DNA of 64,000 nucleotides from an uncultured Aquimarina sp. (GCA_947496555.1 CANMDH010000003.1:152538-216537), one strand, 5' to 3'; shown: positions 17,047 through 26,666, numbered from the stretch's first letter. Numbers and translations: made by a program. The notes: generated from the sequence alone by a model not told the origin.

Positions 17047-19281
17047 TTAAACCATCTTCACTTTTGAGATGTTCCTCATTATAGTTTGGAAGAATTGTTG
17101 CGTGTCATAAGGTTTTATAATAACATCATTCATTCCAACAGACAATGCTTGGTTTCTTATTTCACCTTCTTCAACGGCAGTTAATGCTATTACAGGAATA
17201 TGGGTGTTAAATGTTCTTATCACTTTGGTGGCTTCAAGACCATTCATTTCAGGCATGTTTATATCCATAAGCACCAAGTCGAATTTCTCTTTTTTTAGCA
17301 TTTCGATAGCTGCCATTCCATTACTAGCAATATTACAGGTGTACCCTTTCTTTTTAAGAATGTTTTGAGTGACTATTTGATTAATCTTATTATCATCAAC
17401 AATAAGAACATAGAAATTGCTCGTACCTATACTTAGGGCTTCTCCCATTTGTAAAGAGATCTCTTCTTCTTTTACGGCTTTCTCATAGGTAAGATCAAAG
17501 TAGAACTCAGAGCCTTTTCCTTCCTGGCTTTTAATCTTGATCTCACTATTATGTAGGTGAATTAACTTTTTAACAATGGCCAGTCCAAGTCCTGTACCTT
17601 CATATTCTTGATTTTCATTTTTAACCTGTGCGAAATTATCAAAAATACTTTGCTGTTTATTTTTTGGAATACCAATTCCATCATCTTTAACAATAAAACG
17701 TAACGAATAGCTATCGTCGTTGCATTTCATACATTTTACGCTTACCCAAATATTACCATTTTTTGTGAACTTAAGAGCATTACCAATTAGATTTATCAAA
17801 ATTTGTGAAAGCCTTACAGAATCTCCCAAAAGAGTACTGGTAATTTTCTTATCTACATCAATATGGACAGTATTATTATTACTTTTTTGTTTTGTATGCA
17901 ATGAATTAACAATTCCTTCGATTAAAGATCTTATGTCAAAAGTCACTTTTTCGAGTTTTACCTCGTTGGTTTCTATTTTACTAAGTTGAAGAACATCATT
18001 AATTAGGGCGAGTAAATAATCTCCAGAAAACTTTAATGACTCTAGGTACTCATCTTTTTTCTTTTGGGCAGGGTCTTCCATCAATAACGAGGTGAGTCCA
18101 ATTACACCATACAAGGGTGTTCTTAGTTCGTGACTTACCGTAGAAATAAATTGAGATTTTAAAGTAGAAACTTGTTCTGCCGTTTCTTTTGCACTAATAA
18201 GTTCTTTGTTTTTTTCAATCAAATCGCTATTTAATTTCCTCTTCTGTAGATTGTTCTTATAAGAACTAATTAAGAAAGCTAAGGAAATTAGGATAAGAAT
18301 AATACCAAGAATAATACTTATTCTCCATTTCAGAGCTTCTGATTCACTTTCTTTCTTTTCAGATTCTGCCTTTTTTATTTTTTCTTCATATTGATCAACC
18401 TCATATTTTACATTAGCGCGTTGAAGTTCGGTTAATTTCTTAAAGTCTTTTGCTCTTAAAATATTTTGAAACTGTTTTTTCTGGAAAAAATAGGCATTTT
18501 GATAATCTTGCTGTTTACGGTACAGCTCAGATTTTGTTTCGTATGCAGAGGCTAATTCTTCAAAATATGTAGAAGTCAACTCATCTTTATTCTTTTTGTT
18601 TTTAGTCTCTCCTGAGGCATAGGAAATTGCTCGGTCTATATATTCTTCTGCAACTTGGTATCTTCTAACATTGAGAAAGTATTTTCCCAAGAGACCGTTC
18701 AATTTTGTTTTTACCAGATTAGGAGATTCTTCGTGAATCAATTGCCTTGCCGGAGCGAGATATTCATAAGCACTGTCAAAGTCGTTTCTAGAAATATAGT
18801 ACTCTCCCAGATTAAGAAGAGGTCTTATCATTCTTGCTGTATCATTTAATTTTACTGCAAACTCATAGGACTTTTTGTAATAATCAACTCCTTTAGAACG
18901 TGTTAGGTTATGTTTTGTATAAACACGGGCAAGATTATTATATAAATCTGTTTCTAGCGTTTCACTCTTTGAGCTTCTTGCATGTGTCATTGCCCTACGA
19001 TAATTACTTCTAGCCTTGGTATCATCCTCATTAATCTCATAATTTTTGGCGATGATATTATAGATGTAACCAAGACTTTTGTCATCGTTGTTATATTGGG
19101 CATTCTGCAGGGCAGCTTGCGCCATTTCCAAAGATTCCTCATACTTATACTCTTCTTGTAATTTTTCGGCTATTTTGATATAGCTCTGTATACTGTCCGA
19201 AATTAACGAAGATTGAGATTGTACAATTTGAGTAAAACCAATTAGAAATAAGAAAGTTATATGTTGAATATTTTTTTTCAA
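17047..19281 (-). CDS. TPR-containing hybrid sensor histidine kinase
   Basis: A 744-residue protein. A signal peptide (1-22) is followed by periplasmic TPR-like helices (about 30-285), one membrane helix (about 321-341) and a coiled-coil linker. Next come HisKA with His384 in STVSHELRTPL, HATPase with NLIGNALKF, DDGIGIP and GTGLGLAIV (about 497-570), and a receiver domain (about 624-740) with Asp673 in LMDINMP and Lys723. The output is a receiver, so a partner phosphotransfer or regulator protein is needed; none is adjacent. The upstream region holds two ACCGTAA half-sites and an 18-base element also found at 42490-42507. The signal sensed is unknown. Confidence 0.9.
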   Translation of the reverse strand: MKKNIQHITFLFLIGFTQIVQSQSSLISDSIQSYIKIAEKLQEEYKYEESLEMAQAALQNAQYNNDDKSLGYIYNIIAKNYEINEDDTKARSNYRRAMTHARSSKSETLETDLYNNLARVYTKHNLTRSKGVDYYKKSYEFAVKLNDTARMIRPLLNLGEYYISRNDFDSAYEYLAPARQLIHEESPNLVKTKLNGLLGKYFLNVRRYQVAEEYIDRAISYASGETKNKKNKDELTSTYFEELASAYETKSELYRKQQDYQNAYFFQKKQFQNILRAKDFKKLTELQRANVKYEVDQYEEKIKKAESEKKESESEALKWRISIILGIILILISLAFLISSYKNNLQKRKLNSDLIEKNKELISAKETAEQVSTLKSQFISTVSHELRTPLYGVIGLTSLLMEDPAQKKKDEYLESLKFSGDYLLALINDVLQLSKIETNEVKLEKVTFDIRSLIEGIVNSLHTKQKSNNNTVHIDVDKKITSTLLGDSVRLSQILINLIGNALKFTKNGNIWVSVKCMKCNDDSYSLRFIVKDDGIGIPKNKQQSIFDNFAQVKNENQEYEGTGLGLAIVKKLIHLHNSEIKIKSQEGKGSEFYFDLTYEKAVKEEEISLQMGEALSIGTSNFYVLIVDDNKINQIVTQNILKKKGYTCNIASNGMAAIEMLKKEKFDLVLMDINMPEMNGLEATKVIRTFNTHIPVIALTAVEEGEIRNQALSVGMNDVIIKPYDTQQFFQTIMRNISKVKMV

Positions 19282-19401
19282 CTTTTACATAGATTAATAG
19301 GTCGTATAGTTAGGCGAAAATACAAAAATAGATTAAAGAAAGTGTAATTCACCGTAAAAAAAGTGCAATTTAACCGTAATTTTTGTAGGTGAAAACAACT
19401 A

Positions 19402-19419
19402 TTTGTAGGAATTTAACGT
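19402..19419 (+). promoter_or_regulatory. 18-base element shared with the region before the glucan regulator
   Basis: TTTGTAGGAATTTAACGT matches the reverse complement of 42490-42507 at 16 of 18 positions. Two ACCGTAA half-sites lie just to its left (about 19352-19378), and a CCGTAAA arm adjoins the other copy as well. It sits between the divergent hybrid kinase and peroxiredoxin genes, so it may control either. The binding factor is unknown. Confidence 0.4.
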
Positions 19420-19509
19420 GTTCTATAGGAAAATAGTGAGTAATTAGAAAAAACTATTGAAACATAAATAATAAAAATTATTCACTTCATTTTGTTATAT
19501 AAGTAGGTG

Positions 19510-19517
19510 TATATTTG
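19510..19517 (+). promoter_or_regulatory. Flavobacterial -7 box for the peroxiredoxin gene
   Basis: TATATTTG matches the Bacteroidota -7 consensus TAnnTTTG, with a TTTG at 19491-19494 as a -33 candidate (spacing slightly short). Transcription would begin near 19525, which places the upstream TTG at 19515 inside the promoter and supports the ATG at 19563 as the real start. Confidence 0.55.
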
Positions 19518-19562
19518 CCACGTCAAAAAAATGAATTAATCATATCAAAAATTTTAAAAAAT

Positions 19563-20201
19563 ATGGCATTTGTAGGTAAAAAATTCCCAAATCTTGATGT
19601 AGACGCAATGAATGATATGGGGGATACTTTTAAGATTAATGTTCTAGAAGAAGCAAAGAACAAAAATAAAAAAGTATTACTTTTCTGGTACCCAAAAGAC
19701 TTTACTTTTGTTTGTCCAACAGAACTTCACGCTTTTCAAGAAGCATTAAAAGAGTTTGAAAAAAGAAATACCATTGTTATAGGTGCATCTTGTGATACTC
19801 CAGAAGTACATTTTGCCTGGTTAAATACTTCTAAAGATAATGGAGGGATCGAAGGTGTAACATATCCAATACTTGCAGATTCTAATCGTAACTTATCTAG
19901 TACATTAGGAATTCTTGATATCTCCAATGAAACCTATAACGAAGAAACAGGAGTTGTAACAGTAGAAGGAGATAATGTAACTTATAGAGCAACCTATTTG
20001 ATCGATGAAGAAGGAACAGTTTTTCATGAAGGAATAAATCATATGCCCGTTGGAAGAAATGTTGCCGAGTTTTTAAGACTTATTGATGCATACACTCACG
20101 TTCAAAAAAATGGAGAGGTATGCCCTGCTAACTGGGAAGAAGGAAAAGAAGCAATGAATGCCAATAGAGACGGTGTAGCTTCTTATTTAGCGTCTAATTA
20201 A
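19563..20201 (+). CDS. 2-Cys peroxiredoxin (AhpC/Prx1 type)
   Basis: A 212-residue thiol peroxidase that reduces H2O2 and organic peroxides. The peroxidatic Cys51 is in TFVCPTEL, the resolving Cys187 is in GEVCPANW, and the catalytic-site Arg lies in VTYRATYL. The start is set at 19563 (MAFVGKKFPN) because the longer TTG-started frame overlaps the promoter box. It heads a redox cluster with thioredoxin and Tpx, and the thioredoxin 70 bases downstream is its likely reductant. A hairpin with a U-run after the stop partly separates the two genes. Confidence 0.93.
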   Translation: MAFVGKKFPNLDVDAMNDMGDTFKINVLEEAKNKNKKVLLFWYPKDFTFVCPTELHAFQEALKEFEKRNTIVIGASCDTPEVHFAWLNTSKDNGGIEGVTYPILADSNRNLSSTLGILDISNETYNEETGVVTVEGDNVTYRATYLIDEEGTVFHEGINHMPVGRNVAEFLRLIDAYTHVQKNGEVCPANWEEGKEAMNANRDGVASYLASN

Positions 20202-20211
20202 TATCTATCAT

Positions 20212-20249
20212 TAAAAACTTCTTCAGAATATTTTCTGAAGAGGTTTTGT
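20212..20249 (+). terminator. Terminator or attenuator between peroxiredoxin and thioredoxin
   Basis: AAACTTCTTCAG and CTGAAGAGGTTT pair with one G-T wobble around an A/T-rich loop and are followed by TTG. Since thioredoxin starts only 24 bases later, partial read-through into it is likely. Confidence 0.65.
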
Positions 20250-20272
20250 ACCTAATTTAACCAAAATATCAG

Positions 20273-20587
20273 ATGATTCAAGAATTAACAGAAGATAATC
20301 TTTCTCAACTTGTGGCAGATAATAATACGGTAGTTGTTCAATATTCAGCATCTTGGTGCGGGAACTGCCGAATAATGAAACCTAAGTTTAAAAAGTTGGC
20401 AACAGAAAACGGTGATACTACATTTGTAGCAGTGGATGCTGAGAAATATCCTGAATCCAGAAAAATGGCTACAGTCAATAATCTTCCAACTTTTGCCACT
20501 TTTAAAGCCGGAGCTTTTGTGAATCAGGTACAGACCAATAAATTTGATGTTCTAAAAGAGTTAGTAGATGAAATTACCAATAATTAA
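20273..20587 (+). CDS. Thioredoxin-family protein
   Basis: A 104-residue single-domain thioredoxin with active site WCGNC (SASWCGNCRIMKP) rather than the classic WCGPC, and the cis-Pro in VNNLPTF. It is cytoplasmic, with no signal peptide. It probably recycles the peroxiredoxin encoded just upstream. The Asn at the usual Pro position should shift its redox potential; this is an inference from family knowledge. The gene overlaps the next small gene by 20 bases, so the pair is translationally coupled. Confidence 0.9.
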   Translation: MIQELTEDNLSQLVADNNTVVVQYSASWCGNCRIMKPKFKKLATENGDTTFVAVDAEKYPESRKMATVNNLPTFATFKAGAFVNQVQTNKFDVLKELVDEITNN

Positions 20588-20825
20588 ACATCTCACAGGG
20601 TTTATAGAGCAAAATGACCAAGACTTTTTGGTTGAGACCATTGAAACTCTAGAAGCATTAACCGAAGTGCCTTCACTTAAAGATGAAGAGTTGGATGTTA
20701 TCGGAGAATTAATCTCTAATATGTATGGTGCTCTTGAGGTTGATACGATGATTAAACAAGGAACGCCAAAAAAAGAGGCACTTAATAGTTTTATGCAAAG
20801 GGTTCTCGGATCCATTGACACTTGA
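20568..20825 (+). CDS. Small conserved protein next to thioredoxin (DUF6952-like)
   Basis: An 85-residue acidic, helical protein starting MKLPIIKHLTGFIEQND. I recognise it as the small Flavobacteriaceae protein that usually follows this thioredoxin; the DUF6952 name is from memory and not certain. It has no cysteines and no signal peptide. Its start lies inside the thioredoxin gene, 20 bases before that stop, so it is cotranslated and may be a partner or regulator of the peroxiredoxin/thioredoxin pair. Function unknown. Confidence 0.75.
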   Translation: MKLPIIKHLTGFIEQNDQDFLVETIETLEALTEVPSLKDEELDVIGELISNMYGALEVDTMIKQGTPKKEALNSFMQRVLGSIDT

Positions 20826-20833
20826 AAAAGAAA

Positions 20834-20866
20834 ATAAAAAACCTTCCGCTCCGGAAGGTTTTTTAT
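20834..20866 (+). terminator. Terminator after the thioredoxin cluster
   Basis: AACCTTCCG and CGGAAGGTT pair around a CTC loop, flanked by an A-run and a T-run. This is a strong intrinsic terminator that can work on both strands. Confidence 0.9.
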
Positions 20867-20939
20867 TTTCTTAAAACTTTATCAAAATTACCATTTAATC
20901 TTACTAATTTTAGGGTTCAAAATATAACAATCATTTATT

Positions 20940-21440
20940 ATGGCTACAATAACTTTAAAAGGAAACGAAATACATACAAATGGAACATTGCCTGAAATAG
21001 GCAAGAAAGCACCAGATTTTGAATTGGTAGGTGCTGATTTATCAGTATCCAAATTATCAGATTACAAAGGGTCTAGAGTGATTCTAAATATTTTCCCCTC
21101 TATTGATACAGGAATTTGTGCAGCTTCTGCAAGAACTTTTAATAAAGAAGCTAGTGCTTTAACAAATACAAAAATTTTATGTGTATCCAGAGATCTCCCT
21201 TTTGCTCAAGGTCGCTTTTGTGCTTCCGAAGGCCTGAAGGACGTTATTAATCTTTCAGATTTTAAAACGGGGCAGTTCGGAAAGGATTATGGTTTAGAAA
21301 TTGTAGATGGGCCAATGCAGGGATTACATTCAAGGGCAGTAGTTATTCTTGATGAAGAAGGTACTGTTCTTTATACAGAACAAATCCCGGAAATTGTTCA
21401 GGAACCGGATTATACTGCAGCACTAAAAATATTGTCTTAA
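20940..21440 (+). CDS. tpx: Thiol peroxidase Tpx
   Basis: A 166-residue atypical 2-Cys peroxiredoxin. It has the peroxidatic Cys60 in SIDTGICAASART, the resolving Cys94 in GRFCASEG, and the typical N-terminal motif NGTLPEIGKKAPDFELVG. It reduces lipid and other peroxides using thioredoxin, in cytoplasm or periplasm depending on the species; no signal peptide is seen here. It follows the peroxiredoxin/thioredoxin genes after a terminator, and dgkA starts five bases after its stop, so the two form a transcript. Confidence 0.95.
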   Translation: MATITLKGNEIHTNGTLPEIGKKAPDFELVGADLSVSKLSDYKGSRVILNIFPSIDTGICAASARTFNKEASALTNTKILCVSRDLPFAQGRFCASEGLKDVINLSDFKTGQFGKDYGLEIVDGPMQGLHSRAVVILDEEGTVLYTEQIPEIVQEPDYTAALKILS

Positions 21441-21445
21441 AATTA

Positions 21446-21814
21446 ATGAATAAGGTTTTTAAATTTATTGTTGGTAGACTACGTGGTTGCGGTTATGCCT
21501 GTAAAGGAGCATTATTGTTATTAAAAACAGAACCTAGTATACAGGTTCAAACTGTAATAGCAATACTTATGACCGCTCTTGGTTTTTATTTTAATATTAC
21601 TTCGACAGAATGGATTTTACAAATTTTTGCTATCGGTTTGGTAATGAGTATTGAAGGTGTAAATACTACTGCAGAGGCCATTGCAGATTTTATTCACCCT
21701 GATTTTCATGACAAAATTGGTTTTATTAAAGATGTGGCTGCAGGAGCCGTTTTTATAGCTGCGATTACAGCTATAATTATTGGACTCATTATTTATATTC
21801 CTTATTTCATTTAG
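21446..21814 (+). CDS. dgkA: Diacylglycerol kinase (DgkA family)
   Basis: A 122-residue integral membrane protein. The motif EGVNTTAEAIADFI followed by IGFIKDVAAGAV is the signature of prokaryotic diacylglycerol or undecaprenol kinases, including the catalytic Glu/Asn region and the metal-binding Glu. Three hydrophobic segments are visible (about 33-48, 54-72 and 95-120). It phosphorylates lipid alcohols with ATP at the inner membrane. It is cotranscribed with tpx and lies just before ftsK. Confidence 0.92.
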   Translation: MNKVFKFIVGRLRGCGYACKGALLLLKTEPSIQVQTVIAILMTALGFYFNITSTEWILQIFAIGLVMSIEGVNTTAEAIADFIHPDFHDKIGFIKDVAAGAVFIAAITAIIIGLIIYIPYFI

Positions 21815-21855
21815 AAAATTTTTTGGGCATTTTTACGTTCCAATATAGATATTCG

Positions 21856-21863
21856 TATTTTTG
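21856..21863 (+). promoter_or_regulatory. Flavobacterial -7 box before ftsK
   Basis: TATTTTTG is an exact match to TAnnTTTG, 18 bases before the ftsK ATG. No TTG lies at the usual -33 distance, so the promoter is supported only by its -7 half. Confidence 0.45.
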
Positions 21864-21881
21864 CGATAAGACATCCAAATA

Positions 21882-24392
21882 ATGGCTAAAAAGAAGGTAA
21901 GTACAAAAAGGAAAACAACAAAAAAACCAAAAACTCCATTAAAAGAAAGATTAGCTTTATCAAGACAACAAAAAGTAGTTTTGGGAAGTTTTCTGTTTTT
22001 TTTGGGGATAGGGTTGTTTTTTGCTTTTATTTCATTTTTTTTCAATTGGAAAATAGATCAAAGTGAAATATCACAATTTTATAATAGAGCGTCTTCTCCA
22101 AAAAATTGGCTCAGTAAATTTGGCGCATCGGTAAGCCATTTCTTTATTTTTAAAGGCTTTGGGGTTTCGTCACTCATACTTCCGGTGTTAACTTCGTTAA
22201 CAGGAATTTATTTGTTTTTTGATTTAAATAAGAAAAAGCTCGCTGGATTTTGGTTCTGGGGTATTTTGGTGATGATTTGGATATCTATCGTTCTTGGCTT
22301 TGTAAGACAAGAAAATGGATTATTGGCCGGAATCATAGGATATGAAACGAATGACTTTTTACAAGATTATGTTGGATTTATAGGTACTGTTTTAATACTA
22401 GCATTCTTTGCAATTGTTTATATCGTTATACGCTTACGCTATACTCCAGAAAAATTGACAGCATCACTTAAAAATACACAAAGAGATATTGCCAGTGATT
22501 TTGAATCTTCCTCAACTTCTGACTCAATAAATAATAATGGGCATAAGGTCTCAACTCAAAAAGAAGAGAATTCCAGTTCTAGTATTAAGGACAGAATAGA
22601 TGCTATTATAGCAAGATCAAAAGATTTAGGTAAAAAAGAGGAATCCAAGAAAGAGGTTGTAAAGAAAGATCTGGTCAAAAAAGAATCTGCACCAAATGAG
22701 ATTACTTTAAATCCAACAATAAATGATTTCTATGGCAACCCAAACAATAGAGATAAAGATGTTCCCGAAAAACTAATTATAAAATCTGAAGATGATCCTG
22801 AAGATATAGCTATGGAGGTTGAAACTACCAAAGAAGAAGAGGTAGTAAAAAAACTTAGTAATAAATTAGTTAAAGATTTTGGTGAATTTGATCCAAAATT
22901 GGAATTGGGTAATTATAAGTTTCCCGGGATTAATCTATTAAAAGATTATACGGGTCAAACAGGAAGTATCACTATTGATCAAGGTGAATTAGAAGAAAAT
23001 AAAAACCGGATTGTTGAGACCTTAAAAAATTACAAGATTGAGATCGCCCAAATAAAAGCAACGGTGGGACCAACGGTAACGCTTTATGAAATTGTTCCCG
23101 AGGCCGGAATTCGTATTTCCAAGATAAAGAATCTTGAAGACGATATAGCATTATCTTTGGCAGCCCTGGGTATTCGTATTATTGCTCCAATTCCTGGTAA
23201 AGGAACCATCGGTATAGAGGTTCCTAATAAAAAAGCTACCATCGTATCGATGCGATCGGCAATAGCATCTTCAAAGTTTCAAAATGCTGAAATGGAATTA
23301 CCTTTATCTCTTGGTAAAACAATTTCTAACGAGACTTTTGTAGTAGATTTGGCAAAAATGCCTCACCTTCTTATGGCAGGTGCAACGGGGCAAGGTAAAT
23401 CAGTAGGGCTTAATGCTATCTTAACTTCTTTATTGTATAAAAAGCACCCGGCCGAAGTAAAATTCGTGCTTGTAGATCCTAAGAAAGTAGAACTTACCCT
23501 ATTTAATAAAATAGAACGTCATTATTTGGCAAAACTACCAGATACCGAAGAAGCCATTATTACTGATAATACCAAAGTGATTAATACGCTTAATTCATTG
23601 TGTATGGAGATGGACGCTCGCTATGATCTCTTAAAAAATGCAATGGTACGTAACATTAAGGAGTATAATGTTAAATTTAAAGCAAGAAAACTAAACCCAG
23701 AAAATGGACATAGATTTTTGCCATATATTGTACTGGTGGTCGATGAGTTCGCTGATCTTATTATGACTGCAGGTAAGGAGGTAGAGACACCTATTGCCAG
23801 GCTTGCACAATTAGCTCGTGCCATTGGTATACATTTGATTATTGCTACACAAAGACCATCAGTAAATGTCATTACTGGGATGATTAAAGCTAATTTCCCG
23901 GCAAGAATAGCATTTAGAGTTACTTCAAAGATAGACTCGCGTACAATCTTAGATAGCGGGGGAGCAGATCAGCTAATTGGCCGTGGAGATATGTTATTTA
24001 CCCAAGGAAATGACGTTATAAGGATACAATGCGCTTTTGTTGATACTCCAGAGGTAGAGAGAATTACAGAGTATATTGGTAGCCAAAAAGCATATCCAGA
24101 TGCACATTTACTGCCAGAGTATGTTGGTGAAGAAAGTGGCACAAGTCTTGATATAGATAAAAGCGATAGAGATAAACTCTTTAAAGAAGCTGCAGAAGTT
24201 ATTGTAACAGCACAACAAGGTTCGGCGTCTTTATTACAAAGAAAGCTAAAATTAGGCTACAATCGTGCTGGTAGATTGATCGACCAATTAGAGGCAGCCG
24301 GAGTGGTAGGACCTTTTGAAGGAAGTAAAGCTAGACAAGTGTTGGTTAATGACTTGGTGTCGCTTCAGCAATTATTAGACAATGAAAATTAA
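21882..24392 (+). CDS. ftsK: DNA translocase FtsK/SpoIIIE
   Basis: An 836-residue chromosome-segregation translocase. Four membrane helices lie in the N-terminal 185 residues. A Lys/Glu-rich linker (about 200-330) leads to the alpha and beta motor domains with Walker A GATGQGKS and Walker B LVVDEFADL. The C-terminal gamma winged helix (QGSASLLQRKLKLGYNRAGR) reads KOPS-type sequences and activates XerCD at dif. The linker is short compared with Escherichia coli FtsK, as usual in Bacteroidota. It is followed 18 bases later by lolA, an arrangement I recall from other Flavobacteriia. Confidence 0.97.
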   Translation: MAKKKVSTKRKTTKKPKTPLKERLALSRQQKVVLGSFLFFLGIGLFFAFISFFFNWKIDQSEISQFYNRASSPKNWLSKFGASVSHFFIFKGFGVSSLILPVLTSLTGIYLFFDLNKKKLAGFWFWGILVMIWISIVLGFVRQENGLLAGIIGYETNDFLQDYVGFIGTVLILAFFAIVYIVIRLRYTPEKLTASLKNTQRDIASDFESSSTSDSINNNGHKVSTQKEENSSSSIKDRIDAIIARSKDLGKKEESKKEVVKKDLVKKESAPNEITLNPTINDFYGNPNNRDKDVPEKLIIKSEDDPEDIAMEVETTKEEEVVKKLSNKLVKDFGEFDPKLELGNYKFPGINLLKDYTGQTGSITIDQGELEENKNRIVETLKNYKIEIAQIKATVGPTVTLYEIVPEAGIRISKIKNLEDDIALSLAALGIRIIAPIPGKGTIGIEVPNKKATIVSMRSAIASSKFQNAEMELPLSLGKTISNETFVVDLAKMPHLLMAGATGQGKSVGLNAILTSLLYKKHPAEVKFVLVDPKKVELTLFNKIERHYLAKLPDTEEAIITDNTKVINTLNSLCMEMDARYDLLKNAMVRNIKEYNVKFKARKLNPENGHRFLPYIVLVVDEFADLIMTAGKEVETPIARLAQLARAIGIHLIIATQRPSVNVITGMIKANFPARIAFRVTSKIDSRTILDSGGADQLIGRGDMLFTQGNDVIRIQCAFVDTPEVERITEYIGSQKAYPDAHLLPEYVGEESGTSLDIDKSDRDKLFKEAAEVIVTAQQGSASLLQRKLKLGYNRAGRLIDQLEAAGVVGPFEGSKARQVLVNDLVSLQQLLDNEN

Positions 24393-24410
24393 AGAAGAAA
24401 TAAGACAAAA

Positions 24411-25046
24411 ATGATAAAAAGAATAATACTAATAATATTTGTATTTGGTATAACTGCTGTACAGGCCCAAACAGCTAAAGAACTTCTTAATGAAGTTTCT
24501 AAGAAGGTAAGAAGCTATAATAATATTGTAATTGGCTTTAAATATTCACTTAATAATCCGGCAGAGAATGTTTCTCAGGAAACCAGGGGGGATGTTACCT
24601 TAAAAGGAAATAAATATCTTCTTAATTTAATGGGAACCGCTCAAATGTATGACGGAAAAAAGCTGTACATCATTGTTCCCGAAGATGAAGAAATTAATAT
24701 CTCTTCTCAAAGTGAAGAGGATGAAAATAGTGTTACTCCTTCTAAAATGTTGACTTTTTATGAAGACGGCTATACCTATAAAATGGATATAGTTCAGAAT
24801 GTAAATGGAAGAAAAATTCAGTTTGTGAAATTAACACCAATTGACTCAAAAAGTGATTTAAAAGAAATATTACTTGGTATTGATAAGCAAACCAAGCATA
24901 TATACAAAATGATTCAGAAACAAAATAATGGTACTAATGTTACGATTACAGTAAATAGTTTTAAAACGAATCAACCATTATCTGAAACATTATTTGTATT
25001 CGACGAATCGAAATATGAGAATTATTATATTAATCGTTTGGACTAA
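24411..25046 (+). CDS. lolA: Outer-membrane lipoprotein carrier LolA
   Basis: A 211-residue periplasmic protein. A signal peptide ends in GITAVQAQ, and the mature part has the LolA fold pattern: TAKELLNEVSKKVRSYNNI at the start, TRGDVTLKGNKYLLNLMG in the middle, and a C-terminal NQPLSETLFVFDESKY. It carries lipoproteins from the LolCDE complex to the outer membrane. This matters here because the beta-glucan locus encodes several lipoproteins. It is cotranscribed with ftsK and followed by a terminator. Confidence 0.9.
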   Translation: MIKRIILIIFVFGITAVQAQTAKELLNEVSKKVRSYNNIVIGFKYSLNNPAENVSQETRGDVTLKGNKYLLNLMGTAQMYDGKKLYIIVPEDEEINISSQSEEDENSVTPSKMLTFYEDGYTYKMDIVQNVNGRKIQFVKLTPIDSKSDLKEILLGIDKQTKHIYKMIQKQNNGTNVTITVNSFKTNQPLSETLFVFDESKYENYYINRLD

Positions 25047-25093
25047 TTGTTTCTGTTACAGAAAGAACGATTAATTAATATTTAAAAGATAGT

Positions 25094-25130
25094 AAGAACG
25101 GGTGTATATAATTGCACACGTTCTTTTAAT
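25094..25130 (+). terminator. Terminator after lolA
   Basis: AAGAACG-GTG and CAC-CGTTCTT arms, with one mismatch, pair around an A/T-rich loop and are followed by TTTTAATTTTT. It closes the ftsK-lolA unit. Confidence 0.65.
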
Positions 25131-25175
25131 TTTTAACTTACTTTTACAGAAGGTAATTTTCAAAAAACAGAATAA

Positions 25176-26618
25176 GTGAAGATTCTTGATAGATATATAT
25201 TAACAAGCTTTTTAAAGACTTTTTTTCCGCTCTTTGTAATAATTATGTTTATTCTTTTATTGCAAACTATTTGGTTATTTATATCAGAATTAGCGGGTAA
25301 AGATCTTGACTTTTCTGTGATTATAAAGTTCTTAACATTTGCAACACCTAGGTTAATTCCTATGGTACTTCCGCTTACTATTTTACTTACATCGATCATG
25401 ATTTTTGGGAATTTTGCCGAGAACTATGAGTTTGCAGCCATGAAGTCTTCGGGAATATCGTTGCAAAGGGCAATGCGTACATTATCTGTTTTTATCTTTT
25501 TTGTAGGTATCGGTGCTTTTCTTTTTTCTAATACAATAATACCTTCTTCAGAAAAAAGATTTATTAACCTTAGGAAGAATATAGTTAAAGTAAAACCGGC
25601 AATGGTTATTACCCCAAATCAGTTTAACGATTTAGGAGATATTAATATCAAAGTTTCTGAAAAATATGGAGATAATGATCAGTTCCTTAGAGATGTTATA
25701 ATACATAAAAAAGCAGCAAGACCCGGTAATTTTACGGTAATAAAAGCCATAGATGGAGAATTAAAAGGAAGTGTAAATTCAGATTTAATAACGCTAGTCT
25801 TAAATGATGGTAATTATTATGATGAAATTCAGCAAAGATCTCCCCAGAGAAGAAAAAAGATGCCATTTGCCAAAACTCATTTTGAAAAATATATCTTAAA
25901 TATAGATCTATCTTCATTGGGTAATGTAGATATGGATGCCCAGCAATACAGTAAAGGCTATAATATGCTGAATGTTAATGGGCTGAAAAATGAAATAGAT
26001 ACTCTGTCTATACAAGTGAATAAAGATATCAAGAACCTGGGGGTAGATGTTGATAGAAGAATTGGTTATGAAGGCCTTAATAAAAATATGAAAATAGATA
26101 CTATTCAGGATCCTAAAAAAGATACCTTAGGTATTATGAGTCATTTCAATACCACCCAAAAGATACAAATTTACCTTAGTGCGACTTCTAACACCGAAGG
26201 AGTAGTTAGAAAGATCAATACATTAGAAAAAAGCGTAGTCAATAGAAAAAGAGCTCTTAATAAGTATGAAATGTCTTTGCATGATAAATATGCCTTAGGG
26301 ATATCCTGTATTTTGTTATTTTTTGTAGGAGCTCCATTGGGAGCGATTATCAGAAAAGGAGGGATGGGATTACCTATAGTTATTGGGGTTGTTTTATTTC
26401 TAACCTATCACTTTATTGGTATTTTTGCCAAAAATAGTGCAGAAGAAGGAGGGATTCCCCCTTTTATAGGCTCTTGGCTTTCTACATTTATTATATTTCC
26501 GCTTAGTATTTTCTTAACTCGCAGGGCAACTACAGATCGAGGAATCTTTAGTTTTGACAATTTTATTCAACCCATACGGGATTTCTTTGTAAAACGATCA
26601 TCCAAATTCAAAAAATAG
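25176..26618 (+). CDS. LptF/LptG-family lipopolysaccharide export permease
   Basis: A 480-residue inner-membrane permease that starts with GTG (KILDRYILTSFLKTFFPLF, a conserved family start). Three N-terminal helices (about 10-35, 50-75, 98-120) are followed by a large periplasmic domain with beta-jellyroll character (about 130-360), then three C-terminal helices (about 370-450). With LptB and its twin permease it extracts LPS from the inner membrane and feeds the LptC/A/D bridge. LptF and LptG cannot be told apart confidently by eye. No lptB lies nearby. Confidence 0.9.
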   Translation: MKILDRYILTSFLKTFFPLFVIIMFILLLQTIWLFISELAGKDLDFSVIIKFLTFATPRLIPMVLPLTILLTSIMIFGNFAENYEFAAMKSSGISLQRAMRTLSVFIFFVGIGAFLFSNTIIPSSEKRFINLRKNIVKVKPAMVITPNQFNDLGDINIKVSEKYGDNDQFLRDVIIHKKAARPGNFTVIKAIDGELKGSVNSDLITLVLNDGNYYDEIQQRSPQRRKKMPFAKTHFEKYILNIDLSSLGNVDMDAQQYSKGYNMLNVNGLKNEIDTLSIQVNKDIKNLGVDVDRRIGYEGLNKNMKIDTIQDPKKDTLGIMSHFNTTQKIQIYLSATSNTEGVVRKINTLEKSVVNRKRALNKYEMSLHDKYALGISCILLFFVGAPLGAIIRKGGMGLPIVIGVVLFLTYHFIGIFAKNSAEEGGIPPFIGSWLSTFIIFPLSIFLTRRATTDRGIFSFDNFIQPIRDFFVKRSSKFKK

Positions 26619-26666
26619 ATTTCTTTTTAAATATCTTTGCAGGTAATTATTCAAGATTAAAAAATT